Shown here one piece after another: positions 33,065 to 41,024 of a stretch of DNA of 64,000 bases. The notes below the pieces were generated by a model that was not told the origin of the DNA, searched no databases, and saw only the letters and a list, made by a program, of their open reading frames with translations. The stretch is from Marivivens geojensis (GTDB taxonomy: Bacteria > Pseudomonadota > Alphaproteobacteria > Rhodobacterales > Rhodobacteraceae), in the NCBI RefSeq assembly GCF_023540835.1, contig NZ_JALKCU010000001.1, positions 1,302,001 through 1,366,000 of the forward strand, given 5' to 3'. Both the position numbers and the translations under genes were made by a program. Position 1 is the stretch's first letter. Each line of letters begins with the position of its first letter.

Positions 33065-33421
33065 TTAGTCCTCTTCGTGCAATTTTTTCCATGCGTTCAA
33101 GCCGCCGCCGATAAATTTTGCATTGGTATATCCCATGTCACGTAGGCTTGCCGCGGAGAGAGCGCCACGGTTGTAGGCGTTGCAGTAGCAAAGAATGGTG
33201 GCGTCGAGGTCGGTGATGATGCCTTCGACGTTCATTTCCAGCTTGCCTCGGCTGATGTTGATCGAGCCGGGGATATGGGTTTTCGCGTGTTCGTCGGGAT
33301 CGCGGATATCGAGCGCGATGGCACCGCCAGCGATCAGTGCATCAACGACTTCGGGGGCGACTTCATCGACGCGGGCTCGGGCGGCGTCGGACATGGCTTG
33401 GAATTTTTCGGTATAGGCCAT
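33065..33421 (-). CDS. Rhodanese-like sulfurtransferase domain protein
   Basis: This 118-residue single-domain rhodanese has the CH2A-like HIPGSINISRG segment and the active-site loop CYCNAYNRGALSAA, where the second Cys would carry persulfide sulfur. Such proteins transfer sulfur to cyanide or cellular acceptors. The start at 33421 has AAGGAG 7 nt upstream. An AT-rich inverted repeat sits about 30 nt upstream, consistent with its own regulated promoter. Confidence 0.88.
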   Translation of the reverse strand: MAYTEKFQAMSDAARARVDEVAPEVVDALIAGGAIALDIRDPDEHAKTHIPGSINISRGKLEMNVEGIITDLDATILCYCNAYNRGALSAASLRDMGYTNAKFIGGGLNAWKKLHEED

Positions 33422-33450
33422 TAGGGGCTCCTTTGATTGCAGCCCCTTAT

Positions 33451-33484
33451 ACATATATTTAAATTACAATGTGTAAATATGTGT
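33451..33484. promoter_or_regulatory. AT-rich inverted repeat before the rhodanese gene
   Basis: ACATATATTTA (33451-33461) and TAAATATGTGT (33474-33484) form an inverted repeat with one mismatch and a 12-nt spacer. It stands out as strongly AT-rich in a GC-rich chromosome. It lies 30-63 nt upstream of the rhodanese start. An ArsR/BigR-type sulfur or redox regulator would be a sensible candidate, but none is encoded beside it. Confidence 0.45.
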
Positions 33485-33520
33485 TTTATCGGGAGCCACT
33501 TTGCCGCAGCCCCCTACGTA

Positions 33521-34594
33521 TCAAGCGCGGAAGTGTTTGGAGAGTTTCAAACCCTGTCCCTGATAGTTGGATTTGATTTCGCGTCCGTAAAGCTGGTCGG
33601 GTAGGGCTTCCATTTGTTCGTAAACGAGGCGACCGACGACTTGACCGTGTTCGAGGACAAAGGGGGCCTCGTGGCAGCGGACCTCTAGCACCCCGCGCGA
33701 GCCTTGGCCGCCTGCATCCGCATGGCCAAAACCTGGGTCAAAGAAGCCAGCGTAGTGGACACGGAATTCGCCGACCATTGCCAAATAGGGCGCCATTTCA
33801 GCGGCTTGCATTGGTGGGATTGTGACGGCCTCGCGGCTGACTAGGATGTAGAAGGCTCCCGGATCGAGGATAATCTTACGGTCTTTTGTGTGCACTTCTT
33901 CCCAGTATTCGCTGGGGTCGTAGTGGTTCAGCAAGTCCAGATCGATCACGCCCGTATGCGGCTTGGCACGGTATCCGACGAGGGTGCCAGAGGCAGGGGC
34001 GAGGTCGACCGAGAAGCCCAGACCTTCGTCAATTACCGCCTCACCGTTCACCAGCGGGGTTTCAGCGTGCAGCGTGCGAAGTTCGTCGTCCGACAGCACG
34101 GCTTGACCTGCGCGGAAGCGGATTTGGTTCAGGCGCATTCCAGGCCGTACGAGGACCGAGAATGAGCGCGGGCAAATTTCAGCATAAAGGGGGCCAGTAT
34201 AGCCAAGCGCGATGCGGTCAAATTCGACACCGCCATCAGTGATCGTGCGGGTCAATAGATCCAGACGGCCGGTGGAGGATTTCGCGTTTGCCACAGCCTG
34301 AATGCCGTCGGGGAGAGCGAGGCTCTCCATCAACGGGACAACATAGACGCAGCCTTTTTCCAGAACAGCGCCATTCGTGAGGTCCACGCGGTGCATTTCA
34401 AATTCAGAGAGGCGGTCCGCGACGGTGCGGCCTTCGCCCGCAAGGAACGAGGCACGAACGCGGTAAGCCACGGTGCCGAGGCGCAGATCGAGGCTCGCAG
34501 GTTGGATTTGTCCGTCTACGTAGTCAGTCGTCGCCGTGATCGCGCCCGATTGCATCAGGTCACGGATACGTTGGCTGGGCAGTACACCGGTCAT
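33521..34594 (-). CDS. dcd: dCTP deaminase, double-length alphaproteobacterial form
   Basis: The 357-residue protein is about twice the length of E. coli Dcd (193 residues) and appears to hold two dUTPase-fold halves. The first contains IQPASLDLRLG and AKSSTGRLDLL; the second contains GEFRVHYAGFFDPGFGH and EVRCHEAPFVLEHGQ. The enzyme deaminates dCTP to dUTP in thymidylate supply. The start at 34594 has GGGAGG 6 nt upstream. Only 50 nt separate it from the 3' end of tRNA-Pro, and that space holds a terminator. Confidence 0.9.
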   Translation of the reverse strand: MTGVLPSQRIRDLMQSGAITATTDYVDGQIQPASLDLRLGTVAYRVRASFLAGEGRTVADRLSEFEMHRVDLTNGAVLEKGCVYVVPLMESLALPDGIQAVANAKSSTGRLDLLTRTITDGGVEFDRIALGYTGPLYAEICPRSFSVLVRPGMRLNQIRFRAGQAVLSDDELRTLHAETPLVNGEAVIDEGLGFSVDLAPASGTLVGYRAKPHTGVIDLDLLNHYDPSEYWEEVHTKDRKIILDPGAFYILVSREAVTIPPMQAAEMAPYLAMVGEFRVHYAGFFDPGFGHADAGGQGSRGVLEVRCHEAPFVLEHGQVVGRLVYEQMEALPDQLYGREIKSNYQGQGLKLSKHFRA

Positions 34595-34614
34595 CTTTGC
34601 CTCCCATAGCAAAA

Positions 34615-34637
34615 CGCCCGCCCAGAGCGGGCGGGCG
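34615..34637 (-). terminator. Terminator after tRNA-Pro, immediately before dcd
   Basis: On the minus strand a 9-bp GC-only stem (CGCCCGCCC with GGGCGGGCG, 5-nt loop) is followed by TTTT. It lies 8 nt after the tRNA CCA end. The T run ends about 17 nt before the dcd start codon. Confidence 0.85.
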
Positions 34638-34644
34638 ATTTTGT

Positions 34645-34721
34645 TGGTCGGGCTAGCAGGACTCGAACCTGCGACCTTCCGTCCCCCAGACGGACGCGCT
34701 ACCAGGCTGCGCTATAGCCCG
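34645..34721 (-). tRNA. tRNA-Pro (anticodon GGG)
   Basis: A 77-nt cloverleaf is readable on the minus strand. The acceptor stem CGGGCTA pairs with TAGCCCG, the discriminator is A and CCA is encoded. The anticodon stem TCCGT/ACGGA holds the loop CTGGGGG with anticodon GGG, and the T arm has GGTTCGAATCC. It decodes CCC and CCU. It follows gph on the same strand. Confidence 0.97.
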
Positions 34722-34776
34722 ACGTGGAGGCCTAAATACCCGATTTGCTGATAAGGGCAAGGGGCAAGGCCACGAA

Positions 34777-35430
34777 TTATTGCAGCGAGGCAATGATTTC
34801 CGGCAAGGCGCGAAAATCGTCAAATGTCGCCGCGTGGGTGAGGTCGGAAATGGGCGCTTTGCGGTAGCCTTCGGTAAAGAGGACAAAGGGCACCTCTGCC
34901 GCAGTTGCCGTTTCGGCGTCCACCTCGCTGTCGCCAATATAGATGTGGTTTGCGCGTCCCATTGCCCCGAAAGTCGCGTGGAGCGGCGCTGGGTGCGGCT
35001 TGCGCTGGGGCAGGCTATCGCCTGAGATCACAACGTCAAAGAGGTCAGTCAGACCGAGGTGATCCAGAACGGCCTGTGTCGCGGCGCTCGGTTTGTTCGT
35101 GCAGAGACCCAAGGCATATCCCGCAGCGCGAAGGCCCTCCAGTGTGTCGACCATGTGGTCAAATGGGATATTGCCGTCATGCGCCGCCGCGTAATGACCC
35201 ATCATCGTGGCAAGCGCAGTATCAAAGGTATCGTCGGGCAATCCTGCCGCCGCAATCGACAGTTTGACGAGGTTCGGAGCGCCCTTACCGATGAAACCGC
35301 GAATCTGTGTGACGGGCAGGGGGGCACATCCCATATCAGCGAGCATGGCATTCACAGAGCCAGAGATCGCGGGCAGGCTGTCGATCAGCGTGCCGTCGAG
35401 GTCAAAGACGAGAGCAGTATTGTGAGGCAA
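34777..35430 (-). CDS. gph: Phosphoglycolate phosphatase
   Basis: The 217-residue HAD-superfamily hydrolase has motif I VFDLDGTLIDS (nucleophile Asp), motif II LCTNKPS, the conserved lysine in QRKPHPAPL and motif IV IYIGDSEVDAE. It removes 2-phosphoglycolate formed by Rubisco oxygenation or DNA repair. Related HAD phosphatases share these motifs, so substrate assignment rests on overall similarity. It starts 3 nt after the merR stop. Confidence 0.87.
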   Translation of the reverse strand: MPHNTALVFDLDGTLIDSLPAISGSVNAMLADMGCAPLPVTQIRGFIGKGAPNLVKLSIAAAGLPDDTFDTALATMMGHYAAAHDGNIPFDHMVDTLEGLRAAGYALGLCTNKPSAATQAVLDHLGLTDLFDVVISGDSLPQRKPHPAPLHATFGAMGRANHIYIGDSEVDAETATAAEVPFVLFTEGYRKAPISDLTHAATFDDFRALPEIIASLQ

Positions 35431-35433
35431 GGA

Positions 35434-36084
35434 TCAGTCCTTCAACATCCGCGCATGGACGTCAGAGAGACGGGCCAAGAGCGGCGCGATTTTGGCGCTC
35501 TTGTTGGCGACTTTGGCGGCGTCTGCACGGGCAATCGCGCTTAGGATCGACACGGAACCAATTGATGTCGGGGTCGGGGCGATAGGCTGCTGCGGGGCGT
35601 GCAGAGGCACAACATTTGACGCCGGATCAAGCGCGCCAAAGAGGTCGCCGATCGCGGCGGTCTCATCGCGCTTGTTCTGTTCGATCTCTTTCTTCGACGT
35701 CTTTTTCGCGGGCTTTTCAGGCTCGGGTGCATCCGCCACTGGCTTTGCCACAGGGGCCTCGATCACAGAGGTTGGCACAGGGGCTACAACGGGACCTTCG
35801 GCCCCTGCAGTTGCTTCGCTACCGATGCCGACAACATGCTTAATGCCTTGTTCCCGCAACAATTTCTGCGCTTCTTTGATCGACAGGCCATCACCATGCA
35901 AAAGCTGTTTCAGCCCCGCAATCAGCTGGATGTCTTGGGGGCGATAGTAGCGGCGACCGCCCGCACGTTTCACGGGCTTGATCTGGGAAAACTTGCTTTC
36001 CCAGAACCGCAGGACATGCGCGGGCGTGTCTAAAAGCTCTGACACCTCGCTGATGGTGCGAAAGGCGTCATGCGACTTCTTCAT
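35434..36084 (-). CDS. MerR family transcriptional regulator
   Basis: The 216-residue protein has an N-terminal MerR winged-helix domain ([20 protein letters not shown] through RRYYRPQDI, residues 9-80). A long, low-complexity Pro/Ala/Lys-rich linker and a short helical C-terminus replace the usual ligand-binding domain. This form sits next to ihfA in many alphaproteobacteria; its ligand and targets are unknown. It begins 6 nt after ihfA. Confidence 0.88.
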   Translation of the reverse strand: MKKSHDAFRTISEVSELLDTPAHVLRFWESKFSQIKPVKRAGGRRYYRPQDIQLIAGLKQLLHGDGLSIKEAQKLLREQGIKHVVGIGSEATAGAEGPVVAPVPTSVIEAPVAKPVADAPEPEKPAKKTSKKEIEQNKRDETAAIGDLFGALDPASNVVPLHAPQQPIAPTPTSIGSVSILSAIARADAAKVANKSAKIAPLLARLSDVHARMLKD

Positions 36085-36090
36085 CGGAAA

Positions 36091-36393
36091 TTAGCCTTTG
36101 TTGCCAGCCGCAATGCGGTCTTTCATCAAGTGGCTCGGACGGAAGGTCAGCACACGACGCGGAGAGATCGGCACTTCTTCACCCGTTTTGGGGTTACGAC
36201 CAACGCGAGCCGCTTTTTCGCGGACCGAGAAGGTGCCAAACGAACTGATTTTCACGGTCTCATTCTGGACCAATGCGTCGGAAATATGGGTCAGCACGCT
36301 TTCGACCAGGTCGGCGCTATCGTTGCGCGACAGGCCCACTTCAGCGTGGACAGCTTCAGCCAAATCCATACGTGTCAGTGTTTTTTCAGACAT
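36091..36393 (-). CDS. ihfA: Integration host factor subunit alpha
   Basis: This 100-residue DNA-bending protein heterodimerises with IhfB. It shows [15 protein letters not shown], the [16 protein letters not shown] beta region and the minor-groove arm [12 protein letters not shown] with the conserved Pro that intercalates into DNA. The tail [11 protein letters not shown] is typical of the alpha subunit. Confidence 0.95.
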   Translation of the reverse strand: MSEKTLTRMDLAEAVHAEVGLSRNDSADLVESVLTHISDALVQNETVKISSFGTFSVREKAARVGRNPKTGEEVPISPRRVLTFRPSHLMKDRIAAGNKG

Positions 36394-36482
36394 CTCATCC
36401 CCCTGAGGTTTTCAGAAGCTTAGGCAGAGCGCAATTTAGGAGTCAATAACAACGACTTGCAGATCGCAGTTTCAGCGGCTCT

Positions 36483-37454
36483 CTACCACCGTACGACGAC
36501 TGAACCCCAAGCGAGTCCGCCGCCGATGGCTTCGGTCACGACCAGATCGCCTTGTTTGATCTGCCCATTAGCCACGCCAACCGACAGAGCGAGAGGAATC
36601 GAGGCGGCCGACGTGTTGCCGTGGTCCTGAACGGTCACAACAACGCGGTCCATACCAACGCCCAGCTTTTTCGCGGTCGATTGAATAATACGGATGTTCG
36701 CCTGATGCGGCACAACCCAATCCACATCGTCAGAGCCGAGGCCGACCTTATCCAAGGCGGTATGCGCAGTCTGAGCGAGTTTTTCGACGGCATGGCGGAA
36801 GACTTCTTTGCCTTCCATGCGCAGAACGCCTGTCGATTGGGTCGACACGCCACCATCCACATAGAGAAGGTCACGGTAGCTGCCGTCGGAATTCAAATCG
36901 GTCGAGAGGATGCCACGATCGTCGGTCGACCCTGTGCCCTCTTGGGCCTCAAGGATCAGCGCGCCAGCACCGTCGCCAAACAAGACGCAGGTACCGCGGT
37001 CTTGCCAGTCCATGATACGGCTAAATGTTTCAGCACCGATCACCAGAACGCGTTTTGCAGAGCCAGCCTGAATCAGCGCGTTCGCATTGGTCAGGGCAAA
37101 GACAAAGCCCGCGCAGACCGCTTGAAGGTCAAAAGCAAAGCCACGGGTGTTGCCGATATTGTGCTGAACCATCGTCGCAGCCGACGGAAAGGTCAGATCA
37201 GCGGTCGAGGTCGCCAGAACAATAGCGTCGATGTCGTTGCCCGTCAGACCAGCGTTTTCCAGCGCGGCCTTGGCGGCATTGGTGGCTAGGTCGGATGTTG
37301 TCTGGCCTTCGGCGGCAAAATGACGGCGTTCGATGCCAGAGCGCGAGACGATCCAATCACTGGACGTGTCGAGTTTGTCTTCGAAGTAGCTGTTGGGGAC
37401 AACGTTCTCGGGCAGGTAGTGCCCGACACCTTTTACAACAGCACGTATCGTCAT
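36483..37454 (-). CDS. fabH: 3-oxoacyl-ACP synthase III
   Basis: The 323-residue thiolase-fold enzyme condenses acetyl-CoA with malonyl-ACP to start fatty-acid synthesis. The catalytic triad is visible: Cys in LQAVCAGFVFAL (about 113), His in WVVPHQANIRI (about 250) and Asn in QDHGNTSAASI (about 280). The ATG directly follows the plsX stop, so the two are coupled. Confidence 0.96.
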   Translation of the reverse strand: MTIRAVVKGVGHYLPENVVPNSYFEDKLDTSSDWIVSRSGIERRHFAAEGQTTSDLATNAAKAALENAGLTGNDIDAIVLATSTADLTFPSAATMVQHNIGNTRGFAFDLQAVCAGFVFALTNANALIQAGSAKRVLVIGAETFSRIMDWQDRGTCVLFGDGAGALILEAQEGTGSTDDRGILSTDLNSDGSYRDLLYVDGGVSTQSTGVLRMEGKEVFRHAVEKLAQTAHTALDKVGLGSDDVDWVVPHQANIRIIQSTAKKLGVGMDRVVVTVQDHGNTSAASIPLALSVGVANGQIKQGDLVVTEAIGGGLAWGSVVVRW

Positions 37455-38564
37455 TTAGTTTTGCTCGCCTTCTTGGCCGGAGGTCGGGACCGGCTCACCC
37501 TCGTGGAGGATATCTTGGGGGAGGGTGGCCGCAGATGCAACCCGTGCCGCGAGTTTGTCGGCAAATCGGTTCTGACCCAGCGTGTAGGCCAGTTTAAATG
37601 CGGCTGCGTTGCCTTTGGCATCTGCGCCACCGTGGCTTTTGACCACAGTGCCGTTCAGGCCGAGGAAAACGCCACCGTTCACATTGCGCGGGTCGATCTT
37701 TTTCTTCAAACGGCTCAGCGATGTGTAGGCAAAGGCTGCGGCCAATTTGGACCAGATCGAATAGGTGAACGATTCTTTCAGGGCGTCTGAAATCAGGCGG
37801 GCTGTGCCTTCGCCGGTTTTCAGCGCGACATTGCCGGTAAAGCCATCGGTCACGATCACATCAACGCGGTCAGAGGGCAGATCGCCACCTTCGACAAAAC
37901 CGATGTATTCGAATTCGCCTTTTTCAGCGGCGGCACCGATCAGTTCATGCGCGACTTTCAGTTCGGCACGACCTTTGTGTTCTTCGGTTCCGACGTTCAG
38001 CAGACCAACGCGGGGACGGGTCAGGCCCATACCGTTGCGGGCATAAGAGGTGCCCATCAGCGCGTAGGTCAATAGGTCGTCTTCGTCGGCGCGAATATCT
38101 GCGCCTGCGTCGAGCATCACATTGAACCCGTTGGGGTTCCGCGAAGGCCAGAGGCAGGCAATGGCCGGGCGGTTCACACCTTCGGCCTTGCGTAGACGCA
38201 ACATCGACAATGCCATCAGCGCGCCAGTGTTGCCGCAAGACACGGCCGCATCGGCCTCGCCACTGCGCACCGCGTCAACGGTGGCAAGCATAGAGGTGCC
38301 TTTGGAGTTACGCAGAACCTGTGCGGGTTTGTCATCCATGGTCACGGCCCGCTCCGCATGGCGGATGGTGACACGTTTAGAGAGGCGTCGCTTTTCAACG
38401 AGCGGCGCAAGCACGGCTTCATCACCGTGAAGAATGACTTTGGCGAGCGGTTCTTCTTCGAAGAAATACGCAAGGCCCGCAACAACAGCTGCAGGCCCTT
38501 TATCGCCACCCATGGCGTCGATTGACAGCACTACGGATTTCGAGGCGGTTTTGGACGTATCCAT
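37455..38564 (-). CDS. plsX: Phosphate acyltransferase PlsX
   Basis: The 369-residue enzyme converts acyl-ACP to acyl-phosphate for phospholipid synthesis. It shows LSIDAMGGDKGPAAVV at the N-terminus, ADAAVSCGNTGALMALS and VDVIVTDGFTGNVALKT, all characteristic. It lies between rpmF and fabH, the common order in alphaproteobacteria and beyond. Confidence 0.96.
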   Translation of the reverse strand: MDTSKTASKSVVLSIDAMGGDKGPAAVVAGLAYFFEEEPLAKVILHGDEAVLAPLVEKRRLSKRVTIRHAERAVTMDDKPAQVLRNSKGTSMLATVDAVRSGEADAAVSCGNTGALMALSMLRLRKAEGVNRPAIACLWPSRNPNGFNVMLDAGADIRADEDDLLTYALMGTSYARNGMGLTRPRVGLLNVGTEEHKGRAELKVAHELIGAAAEKGEFEYIGFVEGGDLPSDRVDVIVTDGFTGNVALKTGEGTARLISDALKESFTYSIWSKLAAAFAYTSLSRLKKKIDPRNVNGGVFLGLNGTVVKSHGGADAKGNAAAFKLAYTLGQNRFADKLAARVASAATLPQDILHEGEPVPTSGQEGEQN

Positions 38565-38596
38565 CCCGTCAATTCCCCACCCGTAATGGCAAGCCC

Positions 38597-38803
38597 TTAG
38601 GCTGCGTCTTCGTCCAGATCGACGTCGTTCGCTTGAGCGATGACTTCGCGGTCAGCGTACGAGCCACAGGACGGGCATACGTGGTGCGGACGGCGCAGTT
38701 CGCCACAGGACGGGCATTCGTTCGGGTTTGCTGCAACCAGAGCGTCGTGTGCACGGCGCATGTTGCGGCGCGATTTGGAGACTTTGTTCTGCTGAACGGC
38801 CAT
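38597..38803 (-). CDS. rpmF: 50S ribosomal protein L32
   Basis: The 68-residue ribosomal protein has the usual basic N-terminus ([20 protein letters not shown]) and a zinc ribbon formed by CPSCG and CPSCG. It is the first gene of the rpmF-plsX-fabH-ihfA-merR-gph run. The 163 nt upstream, before the DUF177 gene, show no other gene. Confidence 0.97.
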   Translation of the reverse strand: MAVQQNKVSKSRRNMRRAHDALVAANPNECPSCGELRRPHHVCPSCGSYADREVIAQANDVDLDEDAA

Positions 38804-38966
38804 GTCTCTACCTATTATCTAAGGGGCACAGGGCCCGTTGTTTCGTTATCTCGGTGAAGTTCGTGGGCGTCATAGATGATATGGCGCGGCCTGTCGACCC
38901 TCGTTCGAAAGAGGTCGCGAACATACTGCGAATCCGCAAATGTTCAACCCCATTTGATGTGGGGGC

Positions 38967-39518
38967 TTATGCGCCAGATTCGCCCTTCTTTTCAAGCGCA
39001 TCTTTTAGCGAAGATAGACCTGCGAACGGACGGGTGTCTTCGTCGCGCATCGGGGCCACGCCTGGCTCTGTGAAAATCGCTTCGCCCAGCTCTGCGCCAT
39101 CGGCCCGCGGGAAGTCGGGCAGGGCGAGCGCGAGCGCTTCGGTCATGACATCAACGAGGTTCAGCGTCGTTGGAAGTTCCTCAACTGTGTCGTCTTCGGG
39201 CATCTCTACTTCACCGATCAGCGGATCTTCGATGTCGCTGAGGTAGGTACGCTTGATCTTCTGGTCGATCCGTGTGGTCACAGGTTCGAGAGTGATCACG
39301 CAATCCTGAACAACCGTCGCGCCCAGATCGGCGAACAAAACCCAGTCATGTTTTCCCTCAGCGCGGATCAAACCATTGAACCGCAGTTTGCGAATGGCAG
39401 GGATTCCTAGGCTTTCGGCGATTTCCGCACGCTGCGCGGCATCAGGTTCAATCGTAAAAGTCGTATCGGCGCGATTGGGAAGATCGGCGAACCGTAATGT
39501 GGTCTTAGAGGTCTCCAT
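38967..39518 (-). CDS. DUF177 (YceD-like) protein
   Basis: The 183-residue protein matches the DUF177/YceD family, which nearly always precedes rpmF and is implicated in 23S rRNA accumulation or ribosome assembly. It has the ATVVQDCVITLEPVTTRID segment with the single conserved Cys, and an acidic strand EDPLIGEVEMPEDDTVE. It lies 163 nt upstream of rpmF on the same strand and is divergent from bamE. Confidence 0.87.
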   Translation of the reverse strand: METSKTTLRFADLPNRADTTFTIEPDAAQRAEIAESLGIPAIRKLRFNGLIRAEGKHDWVLFADLGATVVQDCVITLEPVTTRIDQKIKRTYLSDIEDPLIGEVEMPEDDTVEELPTTLNLVDVMTEALALALPDFPRADGAELGEAIFTEPGVAPMRDEDTRPFAGLSSLKDALEKKGESGA

Positions 39519-39599
39519 GGCGCTTCAATCCTTGAACATTGGGTCTGTGGTGATGTAAGCGGATTAAAAGGCTCGGGCAGGCGATACAAGGGGGCAGCT

Positions 39600-40073
39600 A
39601 TGTTCAAATCAGGTCGCATCATCCGCAAAGGTGTTTTCGTGGTCGCAACAATGGCTGCGGTCGCCGGTCTGTCAGGCTGTGTTGAGCGGGTCGCCAACCA
39701 CGGCTTTGCGCCGAAGGCAGAGGCCATCGCCACGGTCACCCTTGGCAGCGACACCCGCGAATCTGTCATTGAAAAGCTGGGCCGCCCGACGATGGGTGGT
39801 GTGCTCGAGGATGGCGGGCTTTATTATGTGTCTTATCAGATGCGCCACTACGGTGCGATGCCCCCCAAAGAGATCGACCGCACTGTCGTCGCTGTGACCT
39901 TTGATGCAGGCGGCATTGCGCGCAACATCGAAACCTTTGGCCTTGCCGACGGTCGGGTGGTGTCTCTGTCGCGCCGTGTGACCGACGATAACCTGCGCGA
40001 CAATGTGTTCCTGCGTCAGTTGCTTGGCTCTATCGGTCGCTTCAACGCCGCTGATATCTTTGGCTCTGATTAA
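39600..40073 (+). CDS. bamE: Outer-membrane assembly lipoprotein BamE (SmpA/OmlA family)
   Basis: The 157-residue lipoprotein begins with a signal peptide ending in the lipobox LSGC (Cys27). The BamE-like fold follows: TLGSDTRESVIEKLGRPTMGG and GGLYYVSYQMRHYG. BamE supports the BAM complex that inserts beta-barrel proteins. It is longer at the C-terminus than E. coli BamE. It is divergent from the DUF177 gene. Confidence 0.85.
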   Translation: MFKSGRIIRKGVFVVATMAAVAGLSGCVERVANHGFAPKAEAIATVTLGSDTRESVIEKLGRPTMGGVLEDGGLYYVSYQMRHYGAMPPKEIDRTVVAVTFDAGGIARNIETFGLADGRVVSLSRRVTDDNLRDNVFLRQLLGSIGRFNAADIFGSD

Positions 40074-40142
40074 AATCGCTTTGCGGCGTTACCGTTCAGG
40101 ATCAATATACCTGTTACATCCCGCGCCTATGGTGGTGGGGGC

Positions 40143-40913
40143 ATGAGTGCAGAGGGTGATCCCATGCGGGTGATGTTGCGTAAGGGACGCTATGCGGCCC
40201 GATTGGCAGAAACTGATCAAGACCTAAAGGCAGCGCAACGCCTGCGCTATGCCTGTTTCATTGCAGACGGTGGGCAAGCCGACGGGATCGAGGCGGATGA
40301 TTTTGATGCCCGCTGCCAGCACATGCTCGTTGAGGATACGCGCTCAGGCGATCTCGTCTGCTGTTTCCGTCTGATGCCGCTCTCTGGTGGCGCAGAAATC
40401 GGTCAGAGCTATTCCGCGCAATATTATGAACTTTCCGCGCTAAAGGCCTTTGACGGGCCGATGGTTGAGATGGGGCGGTTCTGTATCCACCCTGATCACA
40501 AAGATCCCGACATCCTGCGTGTCGCTTGGGGTGCCATGACCCGATTTGTCGATGACAATGGTGTTGAGATGCTGTTCGGCTGTTCGTCCTTCTGGGGCAC
40601 CGAAGCGGAAAGCTATCTGGATGCCTTTGACATGCTTGCCGAAAAGCACCTTGCGCCAATGCGCTGGTTACCCAAAGTCAAAGCGCCCAAGGTGATCCGT
40701 TTCGCCGCTGAACGTCTACGCAGGCCCTTTGACCGCAAGAGGGCGATGCTGGGAATGCCGCCCTTGCTCAAGACCTATCTGCTGATGGGCGGCTGGGTGA
40801 GCGATCATGCTGTGGTTGATAATGACCTGAATACGCTGCATGTTTTCACGGGCCTCGAGATCCGCGCGATCCCGCCTGCACGGGCAAAGGCACTGCGGAT
40901 GGTGGCGGGGTAA
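40143..40913 (+). CDS. olsB: L-ornithine N-alpha-acyltransferase (ornithine lipid synthesis)
   Basis: The 256-residue GNAT-related protein has RYAARLAETDQDLKAAQRLR, the YACFIADGGQADG region and a central MVEMGRFCIHPDHKDPDIL, which are characteristic of OlsB. OlsB transfers a 3-hydroxyacyl chain from ACP to ornithine to form lyso-ornithine lipid; OlsA then completes it and is not in the window. GGGGGC precedes the ATG at 40143; ATG at 40164 with AGAGGG upstream is an alternative. Related acyl-homoserine-lactone synthase-like proteins share the fold, so the symbol is likely rather than certain. Confidence 0.8.
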   Translation: MSAEGDPMRVMLRKGRYAARLAETDQDLKAAQRLRYACFIADGGQADGIEADDFDARCQHMLVEDTRSGDLVCCFRLMPLSGGAEIGQSYSAQYYELSALKAFDGPMVEMGRFCIHPDHKDPDILRVAWGAMTRFVDDNGVEMLFGCSSFWGTEAESYLDAFDMLAEKHLAPMRWLPKVKAPKVIRFAAERLRRPFDRKRAMLGMPPLLKTYLLMGGWVSDHAVVDNDLNTLHVFTGLEIRAIPPARAKALRMVAG

Positions 40914-40958
40914 GGGGGCTCTGCCCCCTGCACCCCCGGGATATTTGAGGCACAAAGG
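40914..40958. repeat. Rhodobacterales GC-hairpin intergenic repeat, copy 2
   Basis: GGGGGCTCTGCCCCC forms the hairpin, followed by CCCCCGGGATATTTGAGGC and ACAAAGG. It matches copy 1 at 33021-33062 in order of elements, with differences mainly in the hairpin bases and just after ATATTT. It starts directly after the olsB stop. Confidence 0.7.
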
Positions 40959-41024
40959 CAGGGGCGATGGACCTAGGCGTGATGCGTCGTTATATCGGGG
41001 CCAAGTCGAGCCAAGGAGAGCCCC

